Shown here piece after piece: positions 40,535 to 48,461 of a DNA stretch of 64,000 nt. Each line of letters begins with the position of its first letter. Position 1 is the stretch's first letter. The translations under genes and the position numbers were made by a program. Origin of the DNA: F23-B02 sp963613665 (GTDB lineage: Bacteria; Bacillota; Clostridia; Oscillospirales; Oscillospiraceae); the NCBI GenBank assembly GCA_963613665.1, contig CAVEAL010000011.1, positions 9,728-73,727 of the forward strand, given 5' to 3'. The notes beneath the pieces were generated by a model. The model did no database searches, had not been told where the DNA came from, and worked only from the letters and a program-made list of their open reading frames with translations.

Positions 40535-41242
40535 ATGGACATTATAAGTATAATAAAAAGCTGGCTTGCGCGGCACCTTATGGCTGAAAACGGGCTTTAC
40601 TACATTGGCGGCAGCGACATTCTTCCGCCGCCGCTGGATAAGACAGAGGAGGAAAAGGCCATCAGTGCAATGGAAAGCGGCGACGAGAGCGCGAAAAAAA
40701 TTCTGACGGAACATAATCTGCGTCTTGTCGTCTATATATCGAGGCGGTTTGAAAACACCGGCGTCAATCTTGAGGACCTGATATCCATAGGAACAATAGG
40801 TCTTATAAAGGCTATAAACACCTTCCGCAGCGACAAGAGCATAAAGCTTGCCACCTATGCATCAAGATGCATAGAAAACGAGATACTCATGCATCTGCGC
40901 AAGATCAGCAATCAGCGCAGCGAGGTAAGCTTTGACGAGCCGCTGAACACCGACTGGGACGGGAACGAGCTGCTTTTATCCGACGTTCTCGGCACGGACG
41001 ACGACGAGGTGTGCCGGCCGCTTGAGGATGACGCCGACCGCCAGATGCTTCTTAATGCCGTAAATTCTCTCGGCGACAGAGAAAAAAGCATCATCACCCT
41101 GCGCTTCGGACTCGGCGGCGGAAGCGAATACACTCAAAAGGAGGTCGCGGATATGATGGGCATATCACAAAGCTATATAAGCCGTCTGGAAAAACGCATA
41201 ATCCACCGGCTCAGGCGCGAAATTATACGTCAGCTCCAGTAA
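40535..41242 (+). CDS. sigE: RNA polymerase sporulation sigma factor sigma-E
   Basis: The early mother-cell sigma factor (235 residues), made as an inactive pro-protein. The pro-sequence (MDIISIIKSWLARHLMAENG) is amphipathic as expected. Region 2 reads NLRLVVYISRRFENTGVNLE and KLATYASRCIENEILMHLRK. DWDGNELLLSDVLGTDDDE is the typical linker, and region 4 is TQKEVADMMGISQSYISRLEKR. AAAGGAG precedes the ATG. sigG, which follows sigE in many spore formers, is not present here. Confidence 0.97.
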   Translation: MDIISIIKSWLARHLMAENGLYYIGGSDILPPPLDKTEEEKAISAMESGDESAKKILTEHNLRLVVYISRRFENTGVNLEDLISIGTIGLIKAINTFRSDKSIKLATYASRCIENEILMHLRKISNQRSEVSFDEPLNTDWDGNELLLSDVLGTDDDEVCRPLEDDADRQMLLNAVNSLGDREKSIITLRFGLGGGSEYTQKEVADMMGISQSYISRLEKRIIHRLRREIIRQLQ

Positions 41243-41299
41243 GCAATTGTCATCATGTTTTAAAACTAAAAATAATTTGTATATACTCCGCGCAATTTG

Positions 41300-41328
41300 T
41301 TGACAAATTGTAACCGGCGGTGTACATT
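41300..41328 (+). promoter_or_regulatory. Promoter of the SLH protein gene
   Basis: Perfect TTGACA, 17-base spacer, TACATT, followed by a leader of about 70 bases to the ATG at 41406. No terminator is seen between sigE and this site. Confidence 0.55.
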
Positions 41329-41405
41329 ATGCTTGTAAAACAAGCTCTGCTTTCCCGATGGAGAGCAGGCTTACGAAAAACGTATTTCTGAGAAGGAGAA
41401 ACATC

Positions 41406-42542
41406 ATGAAAAAGTCAACAAAGCTTATCAGCCTGCTTCTGGCGGTACTGATGATCGCCGCACTGTTACCCACTGCGGCTCTTGCTGACGACGCAGAGGC
41501 CGCATCTCTTACCGACAGTCTCGGCGAAGTCGTCGGAAAGATAAACGGCATCAAGATCCCCAGCTATGTTCTTTACTGCTCCCTGATGAGCAAGCTTCCG
41601 GCGAGCCATGCTGTTGTCACTCTGACTAACAACCTCACCGGTGAGACCACCACCCATACGGCAAACGCTCTCGGTCTTGCTTTCATTTCCAAGAGCCTGA
41701 TCGGTGTTTACACCGTTGCCGCTACCTGCGACGGCGCCATCACCGGCATAAAGTACAGCTCCCTGCCCGGCGCAACGCCCATGACTCTGAACGCGAAGAT
41801 CGATTTTGACAAGATCGTCCTCTTCCCCGTTCTGAACATCGGCCTTAACTACACCGATCACTTTGCATACATGGTAGGCTACAAAGACGGCTATGTCCGC
41901 CCGAACAACAACATCACCCGTGCCGAGGTCGCAGTTCTGATCTACCGTCTGATGACTCCCGAGACCCGTGAGAAGTTTGCAAGCACCACCAGCACTCTTA
42001 AGGATCTGAGCGCAAGCGCATGGTACAACACCGAGGTCTGCACTCTCATCAAGGCCGGCGTTATCTCCGGCTACTCCGACGGCACCTTCCGTCCCGAAAG
42101 GAATGTCACCCGCGCCGAGTTCTCCGCAATGATCGCCCGCCTGTTCTCCGTCTCCTACACCGGCGGCAACAAGTTTGAGGATCTCAACGGCCACTGGGCT
42201 TCCAGCTACATGAACCTGCTCAACAAGCTCGGCATCCTCCATGGCGACACAAACGGCAACGCAAATCCCGATGATCTGCTGACCCGTGCAATGACCGCTG
42301 CAATGCTCAACCGTCTGGTCGGCCGCAACTCCACCAGCACCAGCGCGGACAGCTGCACCGGCACAGTCAAGAATTGGCCGGATATCTCCAATTCCGACTG
42401 GTTCTATGCCGACATTCTTGAGGCTACCAACGCCCATAACTACACCTGGACTCTCGACACCACGAACGCTCTGCGCGGCGAGTTTGTCGTCACCGAGAAG
42501 TGGACCAGCATCCGCACAGATGCTCCCGACTGGACCAAGTAA
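41406..42542 (+). CDS. Secreted SLH-domain protein with unknown N-terminal domain
   Basis: An exported 378-residue protein. A signal peptide (LISLLLAVLMIAALLPTAALA) precedes an N-terminal domain of about 115 residues that I cannot assign (hydrophobic, with TNNLTGETTTHTANALG). Three SLH-type repeats follow, with TRAEVAVLIYRL, TRAEFSAMIARL and TRAMTAAMLNRL, then about 65 further residues. Codon use is markedly biased to C-ending codons, like nfnAB, suggesting very high expression, so it may be a major surface protein. GAAGGAG precedes ATG 41406, so the frame upstream to 41358 is not used. Confidence 0.85.
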   Translation: MKKSTKLISLLLAVLMIAALLPTAALADDAEAASLTDSLGEVVGKINGIKIPSYVLYCSLMSKLPASHAVVTLTNNLTGETTTHTANALGLAFISKSLIGVYTVAATCDGAITGIKYSSLPGATPMTLNAKIDFDKIVLFPVLNIGLNYTDHFAYMVGYKDGYVRPNNNITRAEVAVLIYRLMTPETREKFASTTSTLKDLSASAWYNTEVCTLIKAGVISGYSDGTFRPERNVTRAEFSAMIARLFSVSYTGGNKFEDLNGHWASSYMNLLNKLGILHGDTNGNANPDDLLTRAMTAAMLNRLVGRNSTSTSADSCTGTVKNWPDISNSDWFYADILEATNAHNYTWTLDTTNALRGEFVVTEKWTSIRTDAPDWTK

Positions 42543-42556
42543 TTTAAATTCAACAT

Positions 42557-42587
42557 GAAAAATCCCGTCCATAGGACGGGATTTTTC
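42557..42587. terminator. Bidirectional terminator, SLH gene / rqcP
   Basis: 14-bp perfect stem GAAAAATCCCGTCC/GGACGGGATTTTTC with a three-base loop. It reaches into the rqcP stop codon. Confidence 0.9.
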
Positions 42588-42831
42588 AGCTTTCAAGCTC
42601 CCTGTACATTGCGGGAGCTTCTTCTTTTTTCGCCGTTTCGTTTACAGACAGCACCTCGACCTTCAGTCTGCGCTGACCGAATGCGACCTCTATGACGTCG
42701 CCGACCTTGACCTGATAGCTTGCCTTGACCTGACGGCCGTTGACGCTCACACGTTCTGCATCGCAGGCGTCGTTAGCCACGCTTCTGCGCTTTATAAGCC
42801 TTGAAACCTTTAGATATTTATCGAGTCTCAT
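42586..42831 (-). CDS. rqcP: RqcP-type S4 domain RNA-binding protein
   Basis: A small S4 protein (81 residues) of the RqcP/YabO/HslR type that helps RqcH add alanine tails to nascent chains on stalled 50S subunits. MRLDKYLKVSRLIKRRSVA, RVSVNGRQVKASYQVKVGD and the C-terminal KKEEAPAMYRELE closely follow the Firmicute pattern. ATG 42831 has GAGGAG upstream. It lies behind hup and a SpoVB-like flippase, as yabO does in Bacillus-type clusters. A hairpin separates it from hup. Confidence 0.92.
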   Translation of the reverse strand: MRLDKYLKVSRLIKRRSVANDACDAERVSVNGRQVKASYQVKVGDVIEVAFGQRRLKVEVLSVNETAKKEEAPAMYRELES

Positions 42832-42850
42832 TTTTACGCTCCTCAGCAAA

Positions 42851-42880
42851 ATTCCCACAATACTTTCGTATCGTGGGAAT
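42851..42880 (-). terminator. Hairpin between hup and rqcP (terminator or attenuator)
   Basis: On the minus strand ATTCCCACGATAC pairs with GTATTGTGGGAAT through one G-U pair around a GAAA tetraloop, followed by only TTTG. It ends 19 bases before the rqcP start, so it probably reduces read-through from hup. Confidence 0.65.
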
Positions 42881-42903
42881 AATACATTTTTATACCTGAA
42901 TAA

Positions 42904-43179
42904 TTACTCTGCAACTGCGTCCTTGAGAGCCTTGCCGGCCTTGAAGAAAGGAACCTTGCTTGCAGGGATCTCGATCTCTTCGCGGGTCTTGGGGTTGCGG
43001 CCGATACGAACGCCGCGCTCCTTGACATCAAAAACGCCGAAGCCAACCATCTGAACCTTCTCGCCGGATACCAGAGTCTCAACAATGGTATCAAATGCGG
43101 CATTGACAGCCTTTTCGGAATCCTTCTTGGACAGACCGGTCTTGTCTGCGACGGCTGCTATAAGTTCTGCCTTATTCAT
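42904..43179 (-). CDS. hup: DNA-binding protein HU
   Basis: A nucleoid-compacting histone-like protein (91 residues). MNKAELIAAVADKTGLSKKD, VQMVGFGVFDVKER and the beta-arm region IGRNPKTREEIEIPASKVP are typical, and the C-terminal GKALKDAV is complete. AGGAGG precedes ATG 43179, and the frame upstream to 43260 is untranslated leader. Predicted promoter 43291-43319 gives a GC-rich leader of about 105 bases. Confidence 0.97.
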   Translation of the reverse strand: MNKAELIAAVADKTGLSKKDSEKAVNAAFDTIVETLVSGEKVQMVGFGVFDVKERGVRIGRNPKTREEIEIPASKVPFFKAGKALKDAVAE

Positions 43180-43290
43180 GTGTAATCCTCCTAATTTATG
43201 CGGCAATGTGCCTTTTCTATATAGCCCGCTGCGCCTGGCGCGCCATGACGGGTTATTCACGCTTGGTGTGCGCCGCGAGGCGCGAGTTAA

Positions 43291-43319
43291 AACTTATCAC
43301 AAAACGCTGCAAATATCAA
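43291..43319 (-). promoter_or_regulatory. Promoter of hup
   Basis: Minus-strand TTGATA, 17-base spacer, TAAGTT. The leader after it carries GC-rich inverted repeats (for example around 43270-43284). Confidence 0.4.
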
Positions 43320-43350
43320 GTGTTTTTTCGGAAAAAGCCAATTTTTTCAC

Positions 43351-44958
43351 TTATTTCATATGCAGCAGCTTTGCTATCTTTTCACCCTTGGGAATGAGCT
43401 TCATATCCTCCGCGCTTATGACCCTGAGTCTGATGACCGCAGCGGCATAAACGACGGCCGCTATGCCTATGGCGGCACACATCACGAGAGCCATCATTAT
43501 CCTGCTGCCGGAGCCGAGAAGCGCCATGCCGCCGTAATAAACGCCCAGAGCAATAACGCCCATAATGAGGCAGGGCACGGCGGGGCGCACGAAGATATTC
43601 TTCATCGAAAGGCCCTTTTCAAAGCTGCGGTTTATGAAGATGAGGTTGAGAACGCACATCGTCACATAGCAGCAGATCGTGCCTATAGCCGCGCCGTAGA
43701 TGTTTATGGCCGGTATCGCAACGATGAACCAGTTGACGATTATCTTCACAAGCCCGCCGGTGACGATGGAGTAAAGCGTGAGCTTTTCCCTGCCGGTAGC
43801 CTGAAGAACGGCTGTGCTCATAAGTGAGAAGCAGACGAATACCGAGGCGATGCCGAGCAGGCACAGCAGCAGCGGACCGGAGGAATGAGCGTTGGGGTAA
43901 ACAACATTCATTATAGGCTCGCACAGTACGGCAAGTCCTACGCCCATGGGCAGCGCTATCGCCATGGATATGCGCAGCGAGTCCTCGGATATCTTACCGG
44001 CCTCCCCTTTTGCGTTCATGACGAGCTTTGCAGAGATCGCGGGAACGATCGATATGGTCAGCGGAGTGATGAATGCGGCAGGAAGATTAAACAGCGTCTG
44101 CGCCTTGCCGTATACGCCGTAGAGAGTCTTTGCGTGCGAGTAGCTGTATCCGACGGCGCTCTGGAGCCTTGTCATGCACAGGCCCGCATCGATGAGGTTA
44201 ATAAGCGCAAGCGCCACCGAGCCGAGGGCAATGGGTATGCCGATGCTCAGGAGGTTTTTGAATATCGTGCCTGCGCTTTCGGGCACATCGGGCTCGGAGA
44301 GCGAGTCGAAGCGATAGTTGCGCATTTTATACACGAGCATGTACAAAAGAGCGGCCAGCGAGCCAACGGTCACGCCGAATATAGCACCGGCAACGGCAAC
44401 GGGCTTGTCATATCCCGACTTGAGCAGATATGCCGCCAGTGCGAGGCCTGCAGCGACCTTAGCCAGCACCTCGAGTATCTGGCTGACGGTGGTAGGCGTC
44501 ATATTGCCGTAGCCCTGCGTAAGGCCTCTGTATGTTGCGGTGATGCAGCACAGAAGAACGGCAGGTGCAAGTGCCTGAATGCTTATGGCGGCATCAGGGC
44601 TGTGTATCAGCGAGTTTGCGAGCCACTCGGGGAACAGAAACATCACCGACGAGCACAGTACGCCGAGTGTAAAGAACGTCCACCACGCCACCTGGTATGT
44701 GCGCCGTGCCTGCATTTGAAGTCCGCGGGTCTGCGCTGCGCTTATCATACGCGAAAGCGCTACCGGGAAGCCGGCCGTTGCAAGCGTGAGGAACAGGCTG
44801 TACACATAATACGCCTGAAGGAACAGGCCGTATCCGTCGTCGCCGAGCATATTGCCCAGAGGTATCTTATACAGGGCGCCGAGGATTTTCATTATTATAA
44901 CGCCGGCGGTCATTATGGCAGCGCCGTGCAGATAGTTTTGCTGTTTTGCCTTTGCCAC
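43351..44958 (-). CDS. Lipid flippase of the SpoVB/MurJ-like (MOP) superfamily
   Basis: A polytopic membrane protein (535 residues, about 14 helices) of the polysaccharide/oligosaccharide flippase group that moves lipid-linked wall precursors. LHGAAIMTAGVIIMKILGAL, YKIPLGNMLGDDGYGLF, GFPVALSRMISA and MTPTTVSQILEVLAKV are characteristic of SpoVB/YabM-type proteins. The start is GTG at 44958, seven bases after GGAGG. The TTG at 44976 would lie before that site. It stands next to hup and rqcP, as yabM does in spore formers, which supports a sporulation or cortex role. Confidence 0.88.
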   Translation of the reverse strand: MAKAKQQNYLHGAAIMTAGVIIMKILGALYKIPLGNMLGDDGYGLFLQAYYVYSLFLTLATAGFPVALSRMISAAQTRGLQMQARRTYQVAWWTFFTLGVLCSSVMFLFPEWLANSLIHSPDAAISIQALAPAVLLCCITATYRGLTQGYGNMTPTTVSQILEVLAKVAAGLALAAYLLKSGYDKPVAVAGAIFGVTVGSLAALLYMLVYKMRNYRFDSLSEPDVPESAGTIFKNLLSIGIPIALGSVALALINLIDAGLCMTRLQSAVGYSYSHAKTLYGVYGKAQTLFNLPAAFITPLTISIVPAISAKLVMNAKGEAGKISEDSLRISMAIALPMGVGLAVLCEPIMNVVYPNAHSSGPLLLCLLGIASVFVCFSLMSTAVLQATGREKLTLYSIVTGGLVKIIVNWFIVAIPAINIYGAAIGTICCYVTMCVLNLIFINRSFEKGLSMKNIFVRPAVPCLIMGVIALGVYYGGMALLGSGSRIMMALVMCAAIGIAAVVYAAAVIRLRVISAEDMKLIPKGEKIAKLLHMK

Positions 44959-45004
44959 TAAAAAGCCTCCAATCAAATACGTCCGATCGTTTGCAGACTT
45001 TGAA

Positions 45005-45033
45005 ACTATATACTATAAGCGCAAATAAATCAA
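45005..45033 (-). promoter_or_regulatory. Promoter of the flippase gene
   Basis: Minus-strand TTGATT, 17-base spacer, TATAGT. Its -35 box lies inside the upstream terminator stem. Confidence 0.45.
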
Positions 45034-45059
45034 GGGAATTGTGTGAATTCCCTTGATTT
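45027..45059 (-). terminator. Terminator of the murC-MBL operon
   Basis: 14-bp perfect stem AAATCAAGGGAATT/AATTCCCTTGATTT with a five-base loop and an AT-rich tail, 11 bases after the MBL stop. Confidence 0.85.
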
Positions 45060-45070
45060 TAAAAGTATTT

Positions 45071-45703
45071 TCACATTTTCCCGGGCTGAAATTTCAGCAC
45101 CGCCACCTGCGCCGGAGTTTCGCGGTCTATGCTTATCGTGTTCGTCTCGTAAAAGCGGACGACGGGCAGCGGCATATACTGATCGGTAAAGGCCGCAACG
45201 CGCTCCATACGGCGGCTGCCGCAGCCGTCGTGGGCATAGTGCATGGGGATGACGACGTTTGCACACAGCTCGTCTGCGAGCGGCTTTGTCTTATCGCTCG
45301 GCATGGCGCGGAAGCCGCCGGCGTTTATCATGAGAACGTCGGCGCCGAAGAGCATGTCCTTCTCGGCATCCGTCAGGAAGCTGCCGAGATCGCCCATGTG
45401 GACTATCTTATAGCCGTCCCATTTTATGATATGTACAGTGTTTCTGCCGCGCAGGCTGCCGTAGCTCGTATCGTGGAAGGTGTCGATCGTTTCGACCTCG
45501 TACGGGCAGGGTCTTGACGTGCCGGAGAGCTTAACACCGGCGCGGTAATTGTGTCCGCGGTGCTCGTGACTGCACAGCACGGCATCAGCCGAGGTGCTCA
45601 TGGGCGGGTAGTTTGCGTTTGTAAGGTCATACGGGTCTATAACAAGGCTGTATCCCTCGTGGCTTATCTTGAAGCAGGAATGACCGAGCCAGCTTATCTG
45701 CAT
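45071..45703 (-). CDS. MBL-fold metal-dependent hydrolase
   Basis: A cytoplasmic metallo-beta-lactamase-fold protein (210 residues), UPF0173-like. ISWLGHSCFKISHEGYSLVI at the N-terminus is typical of the group. The metal motif reads CSHEHRGHNY in place of the usual HxHxDH, with Glu and Arg-Gly-His in the pattern, so metal binding may differ. VHMGDLG and VVIPMHYAH supply further ligands. ATG 45703 lies 14 bases after the murC stop, so it is co-transcribed. A longer frame reaches back into murC and is rejected. Substrate unknown. Confidence 0.83.
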   Translation of the reverse strand: MQISWLGHSCFKISHEGYSLVIDPYDLTNANYPPMSTSADAVLCSHEHRGHNYRAGVKLSGTSRPCPYEVETIDTFHDTSYGSLRGRNTVHIIKWDGYKIVHMGDLGSFLTDAEKDMLFGADVLMINAGGFRAMPSDKTKPLADELCANVVIPMHYAHDGCGSRRMERVAAFTDQYMPLPVVRFYETNTISIDRETPAQVAVLKFQPGKM

Positions 45704-45717
45704 TGGTTTTCTCTCTT

Positions 45718-47100
45718 TCAGGTCTCGTAATCGTCGGCCAGAAGGTGCTCGCCTATCTTGTAGACGTTGCCCGCGCCGACTGTGAGGACAAGGTCGCCCG
45801 GCTGCGCCGTCCTGCGCAGATCGCACTCGATCTCCTCAAAGGTCTTATAAAATTTTGCGCCGTCGATCTTCTCGGCGAGGTCTGCCGAGGATATGCCGAG
45901 AATATTCTTTTCACGGGCGGCAAATATCTCCGCCAGATACACGACATCAGGACGGCGCAGCTGACGCACGAAGTCGTGAAACAGTGCCATCGTGCGAGTA
46001 TAGGTGTGCGGCTGGAATACCACTATGGTGCGCTTATAGCCCAGGGGCTCCACTGCGTCGAGCAGAGCCTTGAGCTCACCCGGATGGTGGGCGTAGTCGT
46101 CGTACACATCGGCGCCGTTAAACTTACCCTTGAATTCAAATCTTCTGCCCGCTCCGGAAAAACCGGCGAGGCCGTATTTTACGGCCGTGGGCTTTATGCC
46201 GAGACATATGCAGGCCGCGGCCGCGGCAAGCGCGTTTTTAAGGTTATGCACACCGGGGACATGGATGCTGACTGTGTCAAACAGCTTTCCCTTATACATT
46301 ATATCAAACTTTGTCAGCGAGCCTATGCGTATGACGTTCTTTGCATAAACGTCGGCCTTTGCCGTGAGGCCGAAGGTGACTATATTGCGCTCAAGCCCCT
46401 TGATCGCATCCATTGTGTTATCGTCATCGTGGTTTACGACGACATATCCGTTTTCCGGAACATGGCTTGCAAACTCGCGGAAGCTCTTTTTTATGTCCTC
46501 AATGCCCGAGAAGAAATCAAGATGATCCTCCTCGATGTTCAGTATGACAGCGACGGTGGGATAAAAGGACAGAAACGAGTTATAATACTCGCACGACTCC
46601 ATAACAATGGTGTCTCCCGTACCGACCCTGTGTCCGGCCTTCAGAAGCGGCAGAGTTCCGCCTATCATGACGGTGGGATCCTTCTCGGCGGCCATGAGGA
46701 TATGCGTGCACATCGAGGTCGTCGTAGTTTTTCCGTGCGTACCGGAAATGCACAGGGCGTTTCTATATTCCTTCATGATAGCGCCCCATGCCTGAGTGCG
46801 CTCGAAAACCGGTATGCCCATTTCATGGGCGCGCGCCACCTCGGGGTTATCGTTATGCGCCGCCGCCGTGCGGACTACAAAATCAATGCTTTCCGTTATG
46901 TTTGCCGCGTCATGGCCGATGGATATCTCTATCCCCTTCTCGCGCAGGTGCGATGTGCGCTCGCTCTCGGCAATGTCCGAGCCGCTTATTATAAGTCCCG
47001 CGTCGGAGAGCACCTCTGCCAGAGGCGACATTGAAACACCGCCGATGCCGACAAGATGGCCTCTTTTCCCTTTTATCAAATATTCACTGAAATCCGGCAT
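45718..47100 (-). CDS. murC: UDP-N-acetylmuramate--L-alanine ligase
   Basis: Adds L-alanine to UDP-MurNAc, the first step of the peptidoglycan stem peptide (460 residues). HLVGIGGVSMSPLAEVL is the nucleotide-sugar fold, ISGTHGKTTTTSMCTH the ATP loop, NIEEDHLDFF and VPGVHNLKNALAAAA the central domain, DDYAHHPGELKALL the C-terminal domain. ATG 47100 has GGAG at five bases. A GTG at 47115 lies before that site. Promoter 47179-47207 is shared head to head with the cca side. Confidence 0.97.
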   Translation of the reverse strand: MPDFSEYLIKGKRGHLVGIGGVSMSPLAEVLSDAGLIISGSDIAESERTSHLREKGIEISIGHDAANITESIDFVVRTAAAHNDNPEVARAHEMGIPVFERTQAWGAIMKEYRNALCISGTHGKTTTTSMCTHILMAAEKDPTVMIGGTLPLLKAGHRVGTGDTIVMESCEYYNSFLSFYPTVAVILNIEEDHLDFFSGIEDIKKSFREFASHVPENGYVVVNHDDDNTMDAIKGLERNIVTFGLTAKADVYAKNVIRIGSLTKFDIMYKGKLFDTVSIHVPGVHNLKNALAAAAACICLGIKPTAVKYGLAGFSGAGRRFEFKGKFNGADVYDDYAHHPGELKALLDAVEPLGYKRTIVVFQPHTYTRTMALFHDFVRQLRRPDVVYLAEIFAAREKNILGISSADLAEKIDGAKFYKTFEEIECDLRRTAQPGDLVLTVGAGNVYKIGEHLLADDYET

Positions 47101-47178
47101 AAATTCTCCAATCACGATTACGATTTATATCTGTTCACTGTTAACAAATTGATGTTGATGTTGCAATAAGCAAATGAT

Positions 47179-47207
47179 ATTATAATACCGTAAAGTCAAG
47201 TTGACAA
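47179..47207 (-). promoter_or_regulatory. Promoter of murC
   Basis: Minus-strand TTGTCA, 17-base spacer, perfect TATAAT. Its -35 box overlaps a plus-strand TTGACA (47201-47206) that faces cca and has only weak -10 candidates (TACATG at 47223). Confidence 0.65.
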
Positions 47208-47261
47208 GAATTAATATCTTTATACATGCTATGCACCACAAACTATACATACTGGAGCTTG

Positions 47262-48461
47262 ATGATAATGCCCAAGATCAATCCGCCCAAATATGTGAGG
47301 CAGATATTGTTCCGCTTGCAGTCCAGAGGGCACCTCGCCTATCTCGTCGGCGGCTGCGTGCGCGACATTATTATGGATATAGCGCCGCAGGACTGGGATA
47401 TATGCACGAGCGCCCTGCCCGAGGAGGTGCTGGAGCTTTTCCCCGGCTCTCGCCCTACCGGTCTGCGTCACGGGACGGTCACCGTAGTTATCGGCAGCAA
47501 AAGTGCAGAGGTAACGACCTTCCGCACGGAGGGCGATTACCGCGATCACCGCAAGCCCGATTCCGTCACCTTCGTTTCCGACCTCATAAGCGACCTCGGC
47601 CGCCGCGATTTCACAATGAATTCGATAGCTCTCTCGGCCGACGGTATGCTGGCCGATCCCTTTGACGGCGTGAGCGATATAGAAAAGCGCTGCATCCGCT
47701 GCGTGGGAAATCCCAAGCTGCGCTTTACGGAGGATGCGCTGCGCATGTTCCGCGCCCTGCGCTTTTCCGCAAGGCTCGGCTTCACAATAGAATATGACAC
47801 ACTCAGCGCAATTGAAGAATGTGCCCCTCTTGCATCTGAGCTTTCGCCGGAAAGGGTACGCGACGAGATCGAAAAAATTCTGCTCACAACGCGGCCGGAA
47901 ACCATGAGCGCCGCCATAAGCTTCGGCCTTATGAAGAATTATATCAGCGGTTCGGGCTGGAAAATGCCAAACTTTGCCGATATAGCGAATTTACCGCGCA
48001 AGCCTCTCACGCGCTGGGTCGCATTCAGTATCATGCTCCGCAAATACGGCTATATTCCCTCGGCCGCCGAATTTCTCAGGCAGCTGCACCTTGACGGGCG
48101 CACCATCCGCTGCTGTGCCGATGCCGATGTGCTCGTGAACACCGAGCCGCCGGCGGACAGTCTCGGTTGGAAAAAGATGCTCAACCGCTATGGGGTGGAC
48201 ACCGTTACCTGCGCCGTTCAGGCATACGACGTGATAATTGGCAGCGACCTCGAAAAGGAGCTCAGGGCAGTGCTCAAGAGCGGTGAATGCTTCTCGCTCA
48301 AGCACCTTGCCGTAAGCGGTGACGATCTTCTCTCGCTCGGCCTCAAGGGGCCGGAGCTCGGCGAGATGCTGAAGTTTCTGCTGGAGTATGTTATGGAGTA
48401 TCCCGATAATAATAAACGTGAGATTTTGCTCGAGCTTGCAAAATATTCGGAGGAAAGCTGA
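47262..48461 (+). CDS. cca: CCA tRNA nucleotidyltransferase / poly(A) polymerase family
   Basis: A class II nucleotidyltransferase (about 399 residues) that builds or repairs the 3' CCA end of tRNAs. AYLVGGCVRDIIMDIAPQDWD holds the catalytic DxD, RHGTVTVV and DLGRRDFTMNSIAL follow, and RFTEDALRMFRALRFSARLGF with LSPERVRDEIEKIL forms the base-recognition neck. The C-terminal half is helical and less conserved. GGAG lies four bases before ATG 47262, and an ATG at 47268 is the alternative. It overlaps the next gene by one base. Sequence alone does not separate full CCA addition from A-addition. Confidence 0.9.
   Translation: MIMPKINPPKYVRQILFRLQSRGHLAYLVGGCVRDIIMDIAPQDWDICTSALPEEVLELFPGSRPTGLRHGTVTVVIGSKSAEVTTFRTEGDYRDHRKPDSVTFVSDLISDLGRRDFTMNSIALSADGMLADPFDGVSDIEKRCIRCVGNPKLRFTEDALRMFRALRFSARLGFTIEYDTLSAIEECAPLASELSPERVRDEIEKILLTTRPETMSAAISFGLMKNYISGSGWKMPNFADIANLPRKPLTRWVAFSIMLRKYGYIPSAAEFLRQLHLDGRTIRCCADADVLVNTEPPADSLGWKKMLNRYGVDTVTCAVQAYDVIIGSDLEKELRAVLKSGECFSLKHLAVSGDDLLSLGLKGPELGEMLKFLLEYVMEYPDNNKREILLELAKYSEES

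Noticed and set aside
41466..42596. Minus-strand frame of about 376 codons opposite the SLH protein gene
   Set aside because: Valine/glycine-rich shadow translation with no start signal. The plus-strand gene has signal peptide, SLH repeats, promoter and terminator.
47135..47155. CTGTTCACTGTTAACAA resembling a Rex redox-regulator site near murC
   Set aside because: Only partly palindromic, located in the untranslated leader and not at the promoter, and no redox gene is controlled there.
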